NCBI RefSeq assembly: GCF_052056915.1
Contig: NZ_CP195119.1
Span: 1,860,001 to 1,924,000, forward strand
Origin: MTP4 sp052056915
Lineage (GTDB): Archaea > Halobacteriota > Methanosarcinia > Methanosarcinales > Methanosarcinaceae
Reading direction: 5' to 3'
Length of the DNA: 64,000 nt
Each line of letters starts with the position of its first letter. Position 1 is the first letter of the stretch. The notes beneath the pieces were generated by a model, which worked only from the letters and a program-made list of their open reading frames with translations, made no database searches and had not been told where the DNA came from. Shown here one piece after another: positions 42,512 to 50,828 of the stretch. Made by a program: the position numbers and the translations under genes.

Positions 42512-43807
42512 ATGACGGAAAGTACCAAAAGTAAGGATGAAAACATGCGCAGTCACGTTGTGAAGTCCGGACCTGTGTATGACGGAATCGAGACTGGCGG
42601 GATGGAAGAGTCATCAGAGAACCTTCAGGACCGCATGCGACAGCTTGAAAGCCGCAACACCTATCTGGAAGAGCAGTGTAGCCAGATCGAATCAGAAAAG
42701 CGCTATCTGGAAAATCAGAAGATCAAATATGAAAGGGAAATCCGGAAGCTGCAGTCTGAACTGGATCGCATGAAGACCTCTCCTCTGATCATTGGTACGG
42801 TTATCGATGTGATCAAAAACGATCGGATCATTGTGAGGAGCAGCAACGGACCCCAGTTTCTGGTAAACGTGTCCCAGTACATTGACGAGAAAAAACTGGC
42901 CCCGGGAGCAAAAGTAGCCCTGAACCAGCATACCCTTGCCATTGCTGAGGTGATTCCCTCTACGGAAGAGCCTTTTGTAGCTGCGATGGAAGTCCTCGAA
43001 ACAGTGGAAGTGGACTACGGCCAGATCGGTGGGCTAGAGGAGCAGATTCAGGAACTTCAAGAAGCAGTGGAACTGCCGCTTATCGACCCGGAACGCTTTT
43101 CCCGCATAGGGATAGAACCTCCCAAGGGAGTGCTTCTTTTCGGCCTCCCGGGAACAGGTAAGACCCTGCTCGCAAAAGCCGTGGCTCACAGGACAAAAGC
43201 AACCTTCATCAGGGTAGTCGGCTCGGAACTTGTGCAAAAGTACATAGGGGACGGTTCCAAGCTTGTCCGGGAAATCTTCGAAATGGCCCGGAAAAAAGCC
43301 CCGAGTATTATATTTATTGACGAACTGGACTCGATTGCAGCCAGGCGTCTGAACGAAACTACCGGCGCAGACCGGGAAGTCCAGAGGACGCTCATGCAGC
43401 TCCTTGCGGAAATGGACGGCTTTGACAAGCGGAAGAACGTTCGGATCATTGCAGCAACTAATCGCCCGGACGTCCTTGACCCGGCAATTCTCAGGCCAGG
43501 GCGCTTTGACAGGTTGGTGAACGTTCCGATGCCCGGACCCGAAGCCAGAGAAAAGATCCTCCAGATCCACAGTGAAAACATGACCCTTACCGGAGGCATC
43601 AATTTCAAGAAGCTCGCAAAACTCACCGAGGGCATGAGCGGAGCGGACCTGAAGGCAATTGCCACGGAAGCGGGGATGCTTGCAGTCCGGAAGGACGGGC
43701 AGGCAGTGGAGATGGAAGACTTTCTGGAAGCGGTAGATAAGGTCTCAATGGCCGCAAGTACGCAGAAAATGAACCAGATCGAGCTGGCTGAAACAATGTT
43801 CGTCTGA
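42512..43807 (+). CDS. pan: Proteasome-activating nucleotidase
   Basis: A 431-residue AAA+ ATPase that unfolds proteins and feeds them to the 20S proteasome. An N-terminal coiled coil (about residues 30-90, RMRQLESRNTYLEEQ) is followed by the OB domain (about 90-150), Walker A LLFGLPGTGKTLLAKAVAHR, Walker B PSIIFIDELDSIAA and the second region RPDVLDPAILRPGRFDRL. The C-terminus reads ETMFV, so the HbYX-type docking motif carries Phe instead of Tyr. The frame is open far upstream, but sequence before 42512 is the antisense of mbf1 and not PAN-like. A second ATG at 42545 with AAGGATG ahead is a possible start. Confidence 0.93.
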   Translation: MTESTKSKDENMRSHVVKSGPVYDGIETGGMEESSENLQDRMRQLESRNTYLEEQCSQIESEKRYLENQKIKYEREIRKLQSELDRMKTSPLIIGTVIDVIKNDRIIVRSSNGPQFLVNVSQYIDEKKLAPGAKVALNQHTLAIAEVIPSTEEPFVAAMEVLETVEVDYGQIGGLEEQIQELQEAVELPLIDPERFSRIGIEPPKGVLLFGLPGTGKTLLAKAVAHRTKATFIRVVGSELVQKYIGDGSKLVREIFEMARKKAPSIIFIDELDSIAARRLNETTGADREVQRTLMQLLAEMDGFDKRKNVRIIAATNRPDVLDPAILRPGRFDRLVNVPMPGPEAREKILQIHSENMTLTGGINFKKLAKLTEGMSGADLKAIATEAGMLAVRKDGQAVEMEDFLEAVDKVSMAASTQKMNQIELAETMFV

Positions 43808-43983
43808 AACCAGGGGGAAGAAAGCCCCCAGGGGTATTTTTTAAATTCAGGGCCTGATGGATATCGACGACAGTATGTCCTCTAAAAAAAGCAGTTTCCG
43901 GAAAAAATATCCTGAAAAAAATCCTGAAAAACGGATCTTGAAAAATATTCTGGGGAAACTATTTTGGAAAACGAACATAAAAA

Positions 43984-44053
43984 ACTGTTTCTGAAAAACT
44001 GTTTCTGAAAAACTGTTTCTGTAAAACTATTCCTGTAAAACTGCTTTTGAAAA
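43984..44053. repeat. 14 bp tandem array, five copies
   Basis: Units actgtttctgaaaa, actgtttctgaaaa, actgtttctgtaaa, actattcctgtaaa and actgcttttgaaaa follow without gaps in the 285 bases between pan and the DUF99 gene. Looser tcctgaaaaa words lead into the array from 43905 on. No gene is seen in this interval. Confidence 0.9.
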
Positions 44054-44092
44054 CCGGTAAACTATTTTTGCAATTTCAACGTAAAGAAAAGC

Positions 44093-44683
44093 GTGGAATC
44101 GGATTTTCATGTCAAGCCCGAGATCCGGGTTCTCGGGATAGATGACTCGGCTCTAATTAATGAAAAAATAATGATAGTCGGGACTGTTTTCAGGGGAGGG
44201 GACTGGATGGACGGGGTCCTGCGTTCGGAAATCACCCGGGACGGGCTTGATGCAACCGAGGTAATCAGCCGGATGGCAAAGGAAAGCAAGCACTACGGGC
44301 AGCTCAGGGTAATCATGCTGGACGGGGTCACATACGGAGGCTTCAACGTCGTTGACATTGTGAAGCTTCACGAAGAAACAGGACTTCCCGTAATAGTGGT
44401 CATGCGCTCGTACCCGGACTTTGAAAAAATAAAAGCCGCACTTAAGCACTTCCCTGACGGGGAAGAACGCTGGAATATAATAGAGAAAGCCGGGAAGATA
44501 GAAAAGGTCGTCACGAGAAACCGGGAAAATCCCGTGTATATCCAGAAAAAAGGAATCGGGCTCAAAAGCGCGGAGAAAATAGTCAGGCTCACAGCAATAA
44601 GAAGCAATATCCCGGAACCCCTGCGAGTAGCCCATCTGATTGCCACGGGAATTATTTTAGGGGAATCAAGGGGAAAAGCATAA
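44093..44683 (+). CDS. DUF99 (UPF0215) family protein
   Basis: A 196-residue archaeal protein of the DUF99 family. The motif GIDDSALINEKIMIVGTVFR near residues 15-34 and VIMLDGVTYGGFNVVDIVKL near 78-97 suggest a fold like endonuclease V (RNase H-like), with Asp residues in ending strands. LPVIVVMRSYPDFEKIKAAL follows. The C-terminal helix region includes PEPLRVAHLIATGIILGESR. The start is a GTG without a clear ribosome site. Function is not established. Confidence 0.85.
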   Translation: MESDFHVKPEIRVLGIDDSALINEKIMIVGTVFRGGDWMDGVLRSEITRDGLDATEVISRMAKESKHYGQLRVIMLDGVTYGGFNVVDIVKLHEETGLPVIVVMRSYPDFEKIKAALKHFPDGEERWNIIEKAGKIEKVVTRNRENPVYIQKKGIGLKSAEKIVRLTAIRSNIPEPLRVAHLIATGIILGESRGKA

Positions 44684-45189
44684 CACGCAGGGCAAAAACC
44701 CGAAGGGTGCAACCTTGCAAAAAAACCTTACAGGGCTCACAAAGCCGGGCCTGAGATTATAGAAACCAGGTATGAAACACTAGAAGCCAGACCCTGGACA
44801 TTAGAAGCCGTAACAGGTTAAGAAGGGTTCATAAAAAAGAAAAGAAAGAAAAAATCCGGGGCAAAAGGGAAAAATAAAAATAGAAGGGCGTCTTCAAAAA
44901 ATATAAAATCTAAAAAAATATACAGCTTGCCGAAAAAAATAAGAAAAGACCCAGGAGAGAGTAGGGGGAAAAAAGACATCATAAGACGGGCAAGAGGCAA
45001 GAAAAAAACAATTTAGAGAGAGAAATCCGAAAACATTGACAAAATTTTTAAACAATGAACATCTAAACCAGAAACCCGGAAAAGGAAAACTCTTAAATTG
45101 GAAACTGTATATGTGATGTTTAAAAATAATTTTATCCTTCAATACCATTCACTAAGCGATTACCCTACAGGTCGGAGGAAAACAGTAGC
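44684..45189. other. Intergenic region upstream of ftsZ
   Basis: 506 bases, strongly purine-biased on the plus strand (many gaaaa words). A candidate TATA element TTAAAAATAATTTTA lies at 45118-45132. Opposite-strand frames are Phe/Leu-rich shadows of the purine bias. GTCGGAGGAAAACAG precedes ftsZ. Confidence 0.5.
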
Positions 45190-46314
45190 ATGAGATCCAT
45201 TGTGGAAGAAGCCCTTGCTCGATCTGCCCAGGAAGGACGTGGCGGGCAGGGAGAGTATTTAAACCCTGATAACTCGAACGGAAACGACGAAATCAACGCC
45301 GAACTCGAAGAGATCCTGAAAAGCCTTCAAACAACCATCAAGGTCGTTGGCTGCGGAGGCGGCGGTTCGAACAGCATCCAGCGCATGCTGGGGGAAGGAA
45401 TCCAGGGAGCGGAAATGGTTGCCCTGAACACTGATGCCCAACACCTCCTCCATGTACACGCTAACAAAAAGATCCTTATAGGGAAAAAGAAGACCCGCGG
45501 ACTTGGAGCGGGCAGTCTCCCCCAGATAGGAGAAGATGCTGCAATCGAGAGCATCGATGAGATCAACAGAATTGTCGAAGGCGCTGACATGGTCTTCATA
45601 ACGGCAGGTATGGGAGGAGGAACCGGAACTGGGTCCGCCCCGGTCGTTGCCGAAGCTGCCAGGGACGCAGGCGCCCTTACAATCGCAGTAGTCACCCTCC
45701 CCTTCAGTGTGGAAGGGCACATCCGCCGAACCAATGCAGAAGCAGGGCTCGAACGCCTTAGGGACGTTGCCGACACCGTGATCGTGGTCCCCAATGACAA
45801 ACTGATAGAAGTTGTCCCGAGACTTCCGCTTCAGGCGGCTTTCAAGGTATCGGACGAAATCCTGATGAGGGCTGTAAAAGGTATCACTGAGCTTATCACA
45901 AAGCCGGGGCTTGTCAACCTTGACTTTGCGGATATCAGGACTGTCATGCAGAACGGAGGCGTTGCTATGATAGGGCTCGGGGAATCCGATGGCGAGAACA
46001 AGGCAGTCGAATCCGTGCAAAAAGCTCTCAGAAGCCCGCTTCTTGACGTTGACATTTCAGGTGCGACCTCTGCCCTCGTGAATGTGGTCGGAGGCCCCGA
46101 CATGACCATAGCCGAAGCAGAGAACGTGGTCCAGGAAGTTTACAACCGGATCGACACCAATGCCCGCCTGATCTGGGGTGCCCAGGTCGACCCCGAACTT
46201 GAACAGACCGTGCGCACAATGATCGTGGTCACCGGAGTTACCTCCGCCCAGATTTACGGGCACGGAAACGACAAAAACGTCACCCTCAAATACGGGATTG
46301 ACTTCGTAGAGTGA
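45190..46314 (+). CDS. ftsZ: Cell division GTPase FtsZ
   Basis: A 374-residue tubulin-like GTPase that forms the division ring under the cell membrane. The GTP-binding residues are in KVVGCGGGGSNSIQRMLGEG, ALNTDAQHLL, the tubulin signature MVFITAGMGGGTGTGSAPVV and NLDFADIRTVMQNGGVAMIG. A charged N-terminal tail of about 40 residues precedes the core, and the end lacks a long C-terminal peptide (KYGIDFVE). GGAGG lies upstream of the ATG. The gene stands before secE as in many euryarchaeal genomes. Confidence 0.95.
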   Translation: MRSIVEEALARSAQEGRGGQGEYLNPDNSNGNDEINAELEEILKSLQTTIKVVGCGGGGSNSIQRMLGEGIQGAEMVALNTDAQHLLHVHANKKILIGKKKTRGLGAGSLPQIGEDAAIESIDEINRIVEGADMVFITAGMGGGTGTGSAPVVAEAARDAGALTIAVVTLPFSVEGHIRRTNAEAGLERLRDVADTVIVVPNDKLIEVVPRLPLQAAFKVSDEILMRAVKGITELITKPGLVNLDFADIRTVMQNGGVAMIGLGESDGENKAVESVQKALRSPLLDVDISGATSALVNVVGGPDMTIAEAENVVQEVYNRIDTNARLIWGAQVDPELEQTVRTMIVVTGVTSAQIYGHGNDKNVTLKYGIDFVE

Positions 46315-46770
46315 TAGGGTATAAAAAGCAGAAGATCAGGGATAAAAAAGGCCGATTGGATAGACGTACTGTTTTCCTCTCCTTAAGGGAAAAAATAAAG
46401 GGTAAAAATCCAATCGAAAACTATTTTTATGGTAAATAACGTATGATGCCGATACGACTCGGCATCAAAAAAACATTTCAGGATACTGATGCGGATACTG
46501 ATACAGATGCTGATGCGGTTTCGAATTTAAAGTAGACGGAAGGTCCGAAAATCGAAACCATCTGATGTTTTAAGGCCTGAATCAGTGATATCTTAAAATA
46601 AGAGGAATTAGTAATATTACCCGCTCGGTCCATCCCGAACAGAGCCCGGACATCCTTGCGTACAGGGCAAACATATCCTGTCATGGGGCGTAAGGGGAAG
46701 AGCCGGAAGCGTATTTATATAACAATTCCGATTATCAAAGAGTAGTACAGAAAACCTGGATGTGAATCGT
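46315..46770. other. Intergenic region between ftsZ and secE
   Basis: 456 bases. A perfect hairpin GATGCCGA-TACGAC-TCGGCATC (46445-46466) is followed by seven A. Close to it a short run of gatactgatgcg/gatacagatgctg words repeats at 46477-46517. TATA-like TTTATATAACAATT lies at 46714-46727, a good distance for the secE start. No gene is supported. Confidence 0.55.
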
Positions 46771-46986
46771 TTGGCAGAATCCATGTTTGAACAGAAAATA
46801 AGTACAGAACGCATCGGTCAGGTAATCCGGGCACACCTGAGGGTCCTGAAACTTACAAAAAAACCGTCCAGGGAAGAGTTCTTGACCATTGCTAAAGTTG
46901 CAGGTGCCGGGATCCTGGCTGTGGGTGCAATAGGCTTTATTATCTATGTACTGTTAACAATGTTGCCCCAGTGGGTGGCTCAATGA
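46771..46986 (+). CDS. secE: Preprotein translocase subunit SecE
   Basis: A 71-residue SecE (Sec61-gamma type) with an amphipathic N-terminal helix (RIGQVIRAHLRVLKLTKKPS, EEFLTIAKVAGAG) and one transmembrane helix (ILAVGAIGFIIYVLLTMLP). It clamps SecY in the membrane. The TTG at 46771 has GGATGTGA at suitable distance; GTG 46762 and ATG 46783 are other options. The stop codon overlaps the start of spt5 (ATGA), so both are coupled. Confidence 0.9.
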   Translation: MAESMFEQKISTERIGQVIRAHLRVLKLTKKPSREEFLTIAKVAGAGILAVGAIGFIIYVLLTMLPQWVAQ

Positions 46987-47444
46987 GTGAGGAGTCCCAG
47001 ATATTCGTAATCAAGACCACGGCAAACCAGGAAAGATCGGTAGCTACAGCCCTTGCGAGAGTTGTAAAGAAAGAAAGGTCCGACATAAGGGCAATCCTGG
47101 CTCCGGATGAGCTGAAGGGATATGTCCTTGTAGAGGCCCCGAAATCCGGGATAGTGGAACTGGCAATCCAGACCATCCCCCATGCAAGAGCTCTTGTCAG
47201 GGGAAGTTCCACGATTGCCGAAATCGAGCACTTCCTGAAACCGAAGCCAGTGGTTACCGGCATCAAAGAAGGGGCCATAATAGAAGTAACCTCAGGACCC
47301 TTTAAAGGTGAGAAAGCCCGGGTCAAGCGGGTTGACGAAGGGCATGAAGAAATTACGGTGGAACTCTTTGACGCAGTGGTCCCGATCCCCATTACAATCC
47401 GTGGGGATACCGTGAGGGTACTGAAAAAAGAGTTTGAAAATTAA
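46983..47444 (+). CDS. spt5: Transcription elongation factor Spt5 (NusG family)
   Basis: A 153-residue NGN plus KOW protein which binds RNA polymerase with Spt4 and promotes elongation. The NGN domain runs from FVIKTTANQERSVATALARV to AIQTIPHARALVRGSSTIAE; the KOW domain is KEGAIIEVTSGPFKGEKARV and RVDEGHEEITVELFDA. The ATG at 46983 overlaps the secE stop; an upstream GTG start is less likely. The secE-spt5-rpl11 order is typical for archaea. Confidence 0.94.
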   Translation: MSEESQIFVIKTTANQERSVATALARVVKKERSDIRAILAPDELKGYVLVEAPKSGIVELAIQTIPHARALVRGSSTIAEIEHFLKPKPVVTGIKEGAIIEVTSGPFKGEKARVKRVDEGHEEITVELFDAVVPIPITIRGDTVRVLKKEFEN

Positions 47445-47509
47445 GGAAAAAGGACACAGGGCACTATCGAAAGTTAAAAGCCCAAAATATTCCGCTTATT
47501 AATTACTCA

Positions 47510-47789
47510 CCAGTACTCAATAACCAGTACTTGATAACCAGTACTTAATAACCAGTACTTGATAACCAGTACTTGATAACCAGTACTTGATAATCAGTAC
47601 TTGATAACCAGTACTTAATAACCAGTACTTGATAATCAGTATTTGATAATCAGTACTTAATAATCAGTACTTGATAATCAGTACTTGATAATCAGTACTT
47701 GATAACCAGTACTTAATAACCAGTACTTGATAATCAGTATTTGATAATCAGTACTTAATAATCAGTACTTGATAATCAGTACTCAATAG
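47510..47789. repeat. 14 bp tandem array, twenty copies, upstream of rpl11
   Basis: Twenty consecutive 14 bp units of the form (c/t)cagta(c/t)t(t/c)(g/a)ataa fill 280 bases between spt5 and rpl11. Each full unit holds the palindrome AGTACT (AGTATT in two). First and last units share the variant ...actcaata. Units fall into sub-types (ccagtacttgataa, ccagtacttaataa, tcagtacttgataa, tcagtatttgataa), and the block of units 7-12 resembles 14-19, so the array grew partly by block duplication. There are no spacers. Confidence 0.95.
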
Positions 47790-47849
47790 GAAATAAAGGT
47801 AAATTCAAGCAAAATTATAATTATACTTATCAAAACCGGTGATACTCAG

Positions 47850-48335
47850 ATGACAAGTATTGTTGAAGCACTTGTCCCGGGTGGAAAAGCAAACCCAGGA
47901 CCCCCCTTAGGTCCGGCACTTGGTCCCCTCGGGGTCAACATAAAAGAAGTAGTCGACAAGATCAACGAGAAAACCAGGGATTACAACGGGATGCAGGTCC
48001 CTGTAAAGGTAATCGTTGATGACAAGAAAAACGTTGAGATCGAAGTTGGTACCCCTCCGACCTCGGCCCTGGTAATGCAGGAAGCCGGGATCAAGAAAGG
48101 ATCGGGGACTGCGGGAAGCGAAGTTGTTGGCAACTTGAGCATCCAGCAGGTTGCGAAGATTGCCCGCATGAAAAAGGAAGATATCCTTTCCTACGACCTC
48201 AAAGCTGCAATGAAAGAGGTTATGGGCACCTGTGTTCCAATGGGCGTAACCATTGAAGAGACGGAAGCCAGGGAATGCCAGAAGGCACTCGACGAAGGCA
48301 AGTTCGATGACGTACTTGCTGGCGAAGAGTGGTAA
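47850..48335 (+). CDS. rpl11: Ribosomal protein L11
   Basis: A 161-residue large-subunit protein L11 of the GTPase-associated centre. The N-terminal domain has the proline-rich motif ALVPGGKANPGPPLGPALGP and LGVNIKEVVDKINEKT, and the C-terminal rRNA-binding domain has IQQVAKIARMKKEDILSYDL and GTCVPMGVTIEETEAREC. The start ATG is 60 bases after a 20-unit tandem array, and 290 bases separate the stop from rpl1. In many archaea L11 and L1 are tightly linked; here a separate promoter for rpl1 is likely. Confidence 0.95.
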   Translation: MTSIVEALVPGGKANPGPPLGPALGPLGVNIKEVVDKINEKTRDYNGMQVPVKVIVDDKKNVEIEVGTPPTSALVMQEAGIKKGSGTAGSEVVGNLSIQQVAKIARMKKEDILSYDLKAAMKEVMGTCVPMGVTIEETEARECQKALDEGKFDDVLAGEEW

Positions 48336-48414
48336 AACCTTCAACCCTTCCTTTTTATCCGGGACACCCAATCCACACCAATAGTTTTAAATGGGATACC
48401 ACTAATAGCTCAGA

Positions 48415-48451
48415 AGCTTTGACCAGCACCCCCCGGGGCAGTGTGAAAGCT
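48415..48451 (+). other. Hairpin downstream of rpl11
   Basis: AGCTTT (48415) pairs with AAAGCT (48446-48451) and an inner CCCC-GGGG (48431-48438) makes a long imperfect stem-loop. There is no T run directly after it. It may end or process the rpl11 mRNA. Confidence 0.45.
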
Positions 48452-48467
48452 AGAGAGCTATAAGTGG

Positions 48468-48530
48468 CTTACTGTTATGTGAATTATATAAATGATACAA
48501 ATTATATGAATTATATAAATTAACAGTAAG
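48468..48530 (+). promoter_or_regulatory. Promoter of the rpl1-rpl10-rpl12 operon framed by an inverted repeat
   Basis: CTTACTGTTA (48468-48477) and TAACAGTAAG (48521-48530) form a perfect 10 bp inverted repeat. Between them GAATTATATAAAT occurs twice (48481-48493, 48508-48520), each with a good TATA box. Transcription from the right one would begin near 48540, giving a leader of about 85 bases. The repeat could be an operator at the promoter. Confidence 0.6.
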
Positions 48531-48533
48531 AGG

Positions 48534-48587
48534 GCCCGAAATCCCGGGCAGCCAACTATCGACAAACCGTAGTAAGCCGTAGCGGCT
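48534..48587 (+). promoter_or_regulatory. Structured leader of the rpl1 mRNA
   Basis: Two small hairpins, GCCCG-AAATCC-CGGGC (48534-48549) and AGCCG-TAG-CGGCT (48575-48587), precede the ribosome site GAGAGGAGC and the rpl1 ATG. L1 of methanogens is known to repress translation of its own operon by binding an mRNA mimic of its 23S site; whether this leader is that site is inference. Confidence 0.45.
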
Positions 48588-48625
48588 GATGGACAACTAA
48601 GTTCAACACTACGGAGAGGAGCAAG

Positions 48626-49267
48626 ATGGTAGAAGATCATATACTGGAAGCCGTCAAGAAAGTACTTGAGGAGTCGCCGAAGCGCAATTTTTCGGAAAGC
48701 GTGGACGTAGCGATTAACTTAAGGAACCTTGACATGAACCAACCAAAGAATAGAGTCGACGAAGAGATTATTCTTCCGCACGGGCTCGGAAAAGACCTTA
48801 AGATAGGCGTTTTTGCAAAAGGTGACGTGGGACTCAGGGCAAAGGATGCCGGTGCCGCGTACGTTATTTCTGATATTGAGCTTGAGGAACTTGTCGGCGA
48901 CAAGTCAAAGGCAAGGTCTCTTGCAAACGAATGTGACCTTTTTATCGCAGAAACCCAGTTCATGCCGATAATCGGTAAGAACCTTGGTGTCGTACTTGGA
49001 CCCAGGGGAAAGATGCCGATCCCACTCCTGCCAAACAAGGATATAGGGGAACTGATCCAGAGCAAGCAAAATGCAGTAAAGCTCAGGTCAAAGGACAAGC
49101 TCACTTTCCACGTGGCTGTCGGCAGGAGAAACATGGACTCGGAAGCCCTGGCAGAGAATGTCGAGACTATTGTGACCAGACTGGAGCGTGCCCTTGAAAA
49201 GGGTAAGCACAACATGAGATCGGTCTATGTCACGACAACGATGGGCAAATCTGAGAGGGTGGTGTAA
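48626..49267 (+). CDS. rpl1: Ribosomal protein L1
   Basis: A 213-residue L1 protein of the stalk that moves the E-site tRNA. Seen are NFSESVDVAINLRNLDMNQP, KNRVDEEIILPHGLGKDLKI, FMPIIGKNLGVVLGPRGKMP and KDKLTFHVAVGRRNMDSEAL. Length fits archaeal L1. GAGAGGAGC stands 6 bases before the ATG. The rpl10 start follows the stop directly. In methanogens L1 is the autoregulator of this operon. Confidence 0.96.
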   Translation: MVEDHILEAVKKVLEESPKRNFSESVDVAINLRNLDMNQPKNRVDEEIILPHGLGKDLKIGVFAKGDVGLRAKDAGAAYVISDIELEELVGDKSKARSLANECDLFIAETQFMPIIGKNLGVVLGPRGKMPIPLLPNKDIGELIQSKQNAVKLRSKDKLTFHVAVGRRNMDSEALAENVETIVTRLERALEKGKHNMRSVYVTTTMGKSERVV

Positions 49268-50314
49268 ATGGCTGAGGAGAAGCATCATACCGAACATATC
49301 CCGCAGTGGAAAAAGGATGAAATAGAGAACATAAAAGAACTCATCCAGTCCCACAGCATTTTCGGAATGGTGGGGATTGAAGGTATCTTTGCAGCCCAGA
49401 TCCAGAAGATGCGTAGAGACCTGAAGGACGTTGCAGTGCTTAAGGTTTCCAGAAACACCCTCATCGAGCGGGCTTTAAGCGAACTCGGGGAAAATATACC
49501 CGAGATGAAAAATCACATCGACAGCCAGACCGCCCTGGTTTTCACGAACGAAAGCCCCTTCAAGCTTTACAAACTGCTCGAAAGTACCAAGACCCCGTCT
49601 CCGATAAAAGGAGGCGCAATCGCCCCCAGTGACATTGTTGTCCAGAAGGGCCCGACCAGTTTCCCCCCTGGCCCGATCCTCGGTGAATTCCAGAGTGCCG
49701 GGATCCCCGCAGCAATCGAAGCGGGAAAGGTTGCCATTAAGGAAAAGAAAGTGGTCTGTAAGGAAGGCGAAGCCGTCCCCCAGAAGCTTGCAACAATGCT
49801 TGCAAAACTGGAAATCTACCCCCTTATAGTCGGTCTGGACTTAAGGGCGGTTTACGATGCCGGGACTATTTACAAGCCGGACCTCCTTGCAATTGATGAA
49901 AGCAAGTACTTTGCCGACATCACAAGGGCAGCTCAGAACGCATTCAACCTCTCTGTCAACACGGCATTCCCGACCGGCGCAACCGTCAGCACCCTGCTTG
50001 CGAAAGCCTTTGCAGAAGCAAAGAACCTGGGTGTCAATGCTGTTATCCTTGAACCGGGAGTCATGGACGCCCTGCTTGGCAAGGCACATGCCCAGATGAC
50101 CTCTGTAGCATCCAAAGCCGCAGACAAGGACGCAAACGCAGTGGACGATGAACTGAGGGAAACTCTCGGAGCCGCCGCAAGCGCAGCCGCTGTGGCCGCC
50201 GCAAGCGCCCCGGTTGAGGAAGCTACTGAGACTGAAGAGGAAGAAGCAGAAGAGGAAGAGGACGACAGTTCCGAAGAAGACGGAATGGCAGGCCTCGGAG
50301 CCCTTTTCGGATGA
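49268..50314 (+). CDS. rpl10: Ribosomal protein L10 (P0)
   Basis: A 348-residue archaeal P0, base of the lateral stalk. The N-terminal rRNA-binding domain has HIPQWKKDEIENIKELIQSH and KVSRNTLIERALSELGENIP; the archaeal insertion follows (about residues 105-185), then C-terminal helices that carry L12 dimers (ALLGKAHAQMTSVASKAADK). The tail is Ala-rich and acidic and ends DDSSEEDGMAGLGALFG, the same end as L12. The ATG joins the rpl1 stop with no gap. Confidence 0.95.
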   Translation: MAEEKHHTEHIPQWKKDEIENIKELIQSHSIFGMVGIEGIFAAQIQKMRRDLKDVAVLKVSRNTLIERALSELGENIPEMKNHIDSQTALVFTNESPFKLYKLLESTKTPSPIKGGAIAPSDIVVQKGPTSFPPGPILGEFQSAGIPAAIEAGKVAIKEKKVVCKEGEAVPQKLATMLAKLEIYPLIVGLDLRAVYDAGTIYKPDLLAIDESKYFADITRAAQNAFNLSVNTAFPTGATVSTLLAKAFAEAKNLGVNAVILEPGVMDALLGKAHAQMTSVASKAADKDANAVDDELRETLGAAASAAAVAAASAPVEEATETEEEEAEEEEDDSSEEDGMAGLGALFG

Positions 50315-50364
50315 ACAAATTTGAAATTCACAATTTACGCTAATACAAATCTAGGTGATCAATG

Positions 50365-50682
50365 ATGGAATACATATACGCAGCACTCTTATTGCACAAC
50401 GCAGGTAAGGAAGTTACTGAAGACGCAATCGTTGCCGTCCTTGCGGCAGCAGGTATCGAAGTGAACGAAGCCAGAGCAAAGGCCCTTGTCGCAGCCCTTG
50501 AAGGCGTGGACATCGAAGAAGCAATTGCACAGGCAGCATTCGCAGCACCCGCAGCAGCAGCAGCACCCGCAGCAGCAGCACCCGCAGCAGCAGAAGAAGC
50601 TCCTGCAGAAGAAGAGGAAGAAGAGGAAGACGACTCCTCCGAAGAAGACGGAATGGCCGGTCTCGGCGCTCTCTTTGGCTAA
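50365..50682 (+). CDS. rpl12: Ribosomal protein L12 (P1)
   Basis: A 105-residue archaeal L12 stalk protein. The helical N-terminal dimerisation domain is MEYIYAALLLHNAGKEVTED to EGVDIEEAIAQAAFA, then an Ala/Pro-rich hinge, an acidic stretch, and the factor-binding tail DDSSEEDGMAGLGALFG. Of two adjacent ATG codons I chose the second (50365), 7 bases after AGGTG. A strong terminator follows at 50695-50726. Confidence 0.95.
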   Translation: MEYIYAALLLHNAGKEVTEDAIVAVLAAAGIEVNEARAKALVAALEGVDIEEAIAQAAFAAPAAAAAPAAAAPAAAEEAPAEEEEEEEDDSSEEDGMAGLGALFG

Positions 50683-50694
50683 ATTCGATACAAG

Positions 50695-50727
50695 GTGCTC
50701 GCCTCAGGGCGAGCACACTTTTTTTTG
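50695..50727 (+). terminator. Terminator of the rpl1-rpl10-rpl12 operon
   Basis: GTGCTCGCC-TCAG-GGCGAGCAC (50695-50716) is a perfect 9 bp stem with a 4-base loop, followed by ac and a run of T. It lies 12 bases after the rpl12 stop. Confidence 0.88.
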
Positions 50728-50828
50728 GTTATATATACATTGTAATAATTTTTATACATTGGGATCGTTTCTAAACCCATCAGGCTTTCTTTCAGTACAA
50801 AGTGATAAAGTTGGAAAGCAGTTAGTAG

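Noticed and set aside
46445..46473. Intrinsic terminator of ftsZ
   Set aside because: The hairpin is followed by A, not T, on the coding strand and lies 130 bases after the stop.
47510..47789. CRISPR array
   Set aside because: Units are 14 bp, directly joined, without unique spacers; there are no cas genes.
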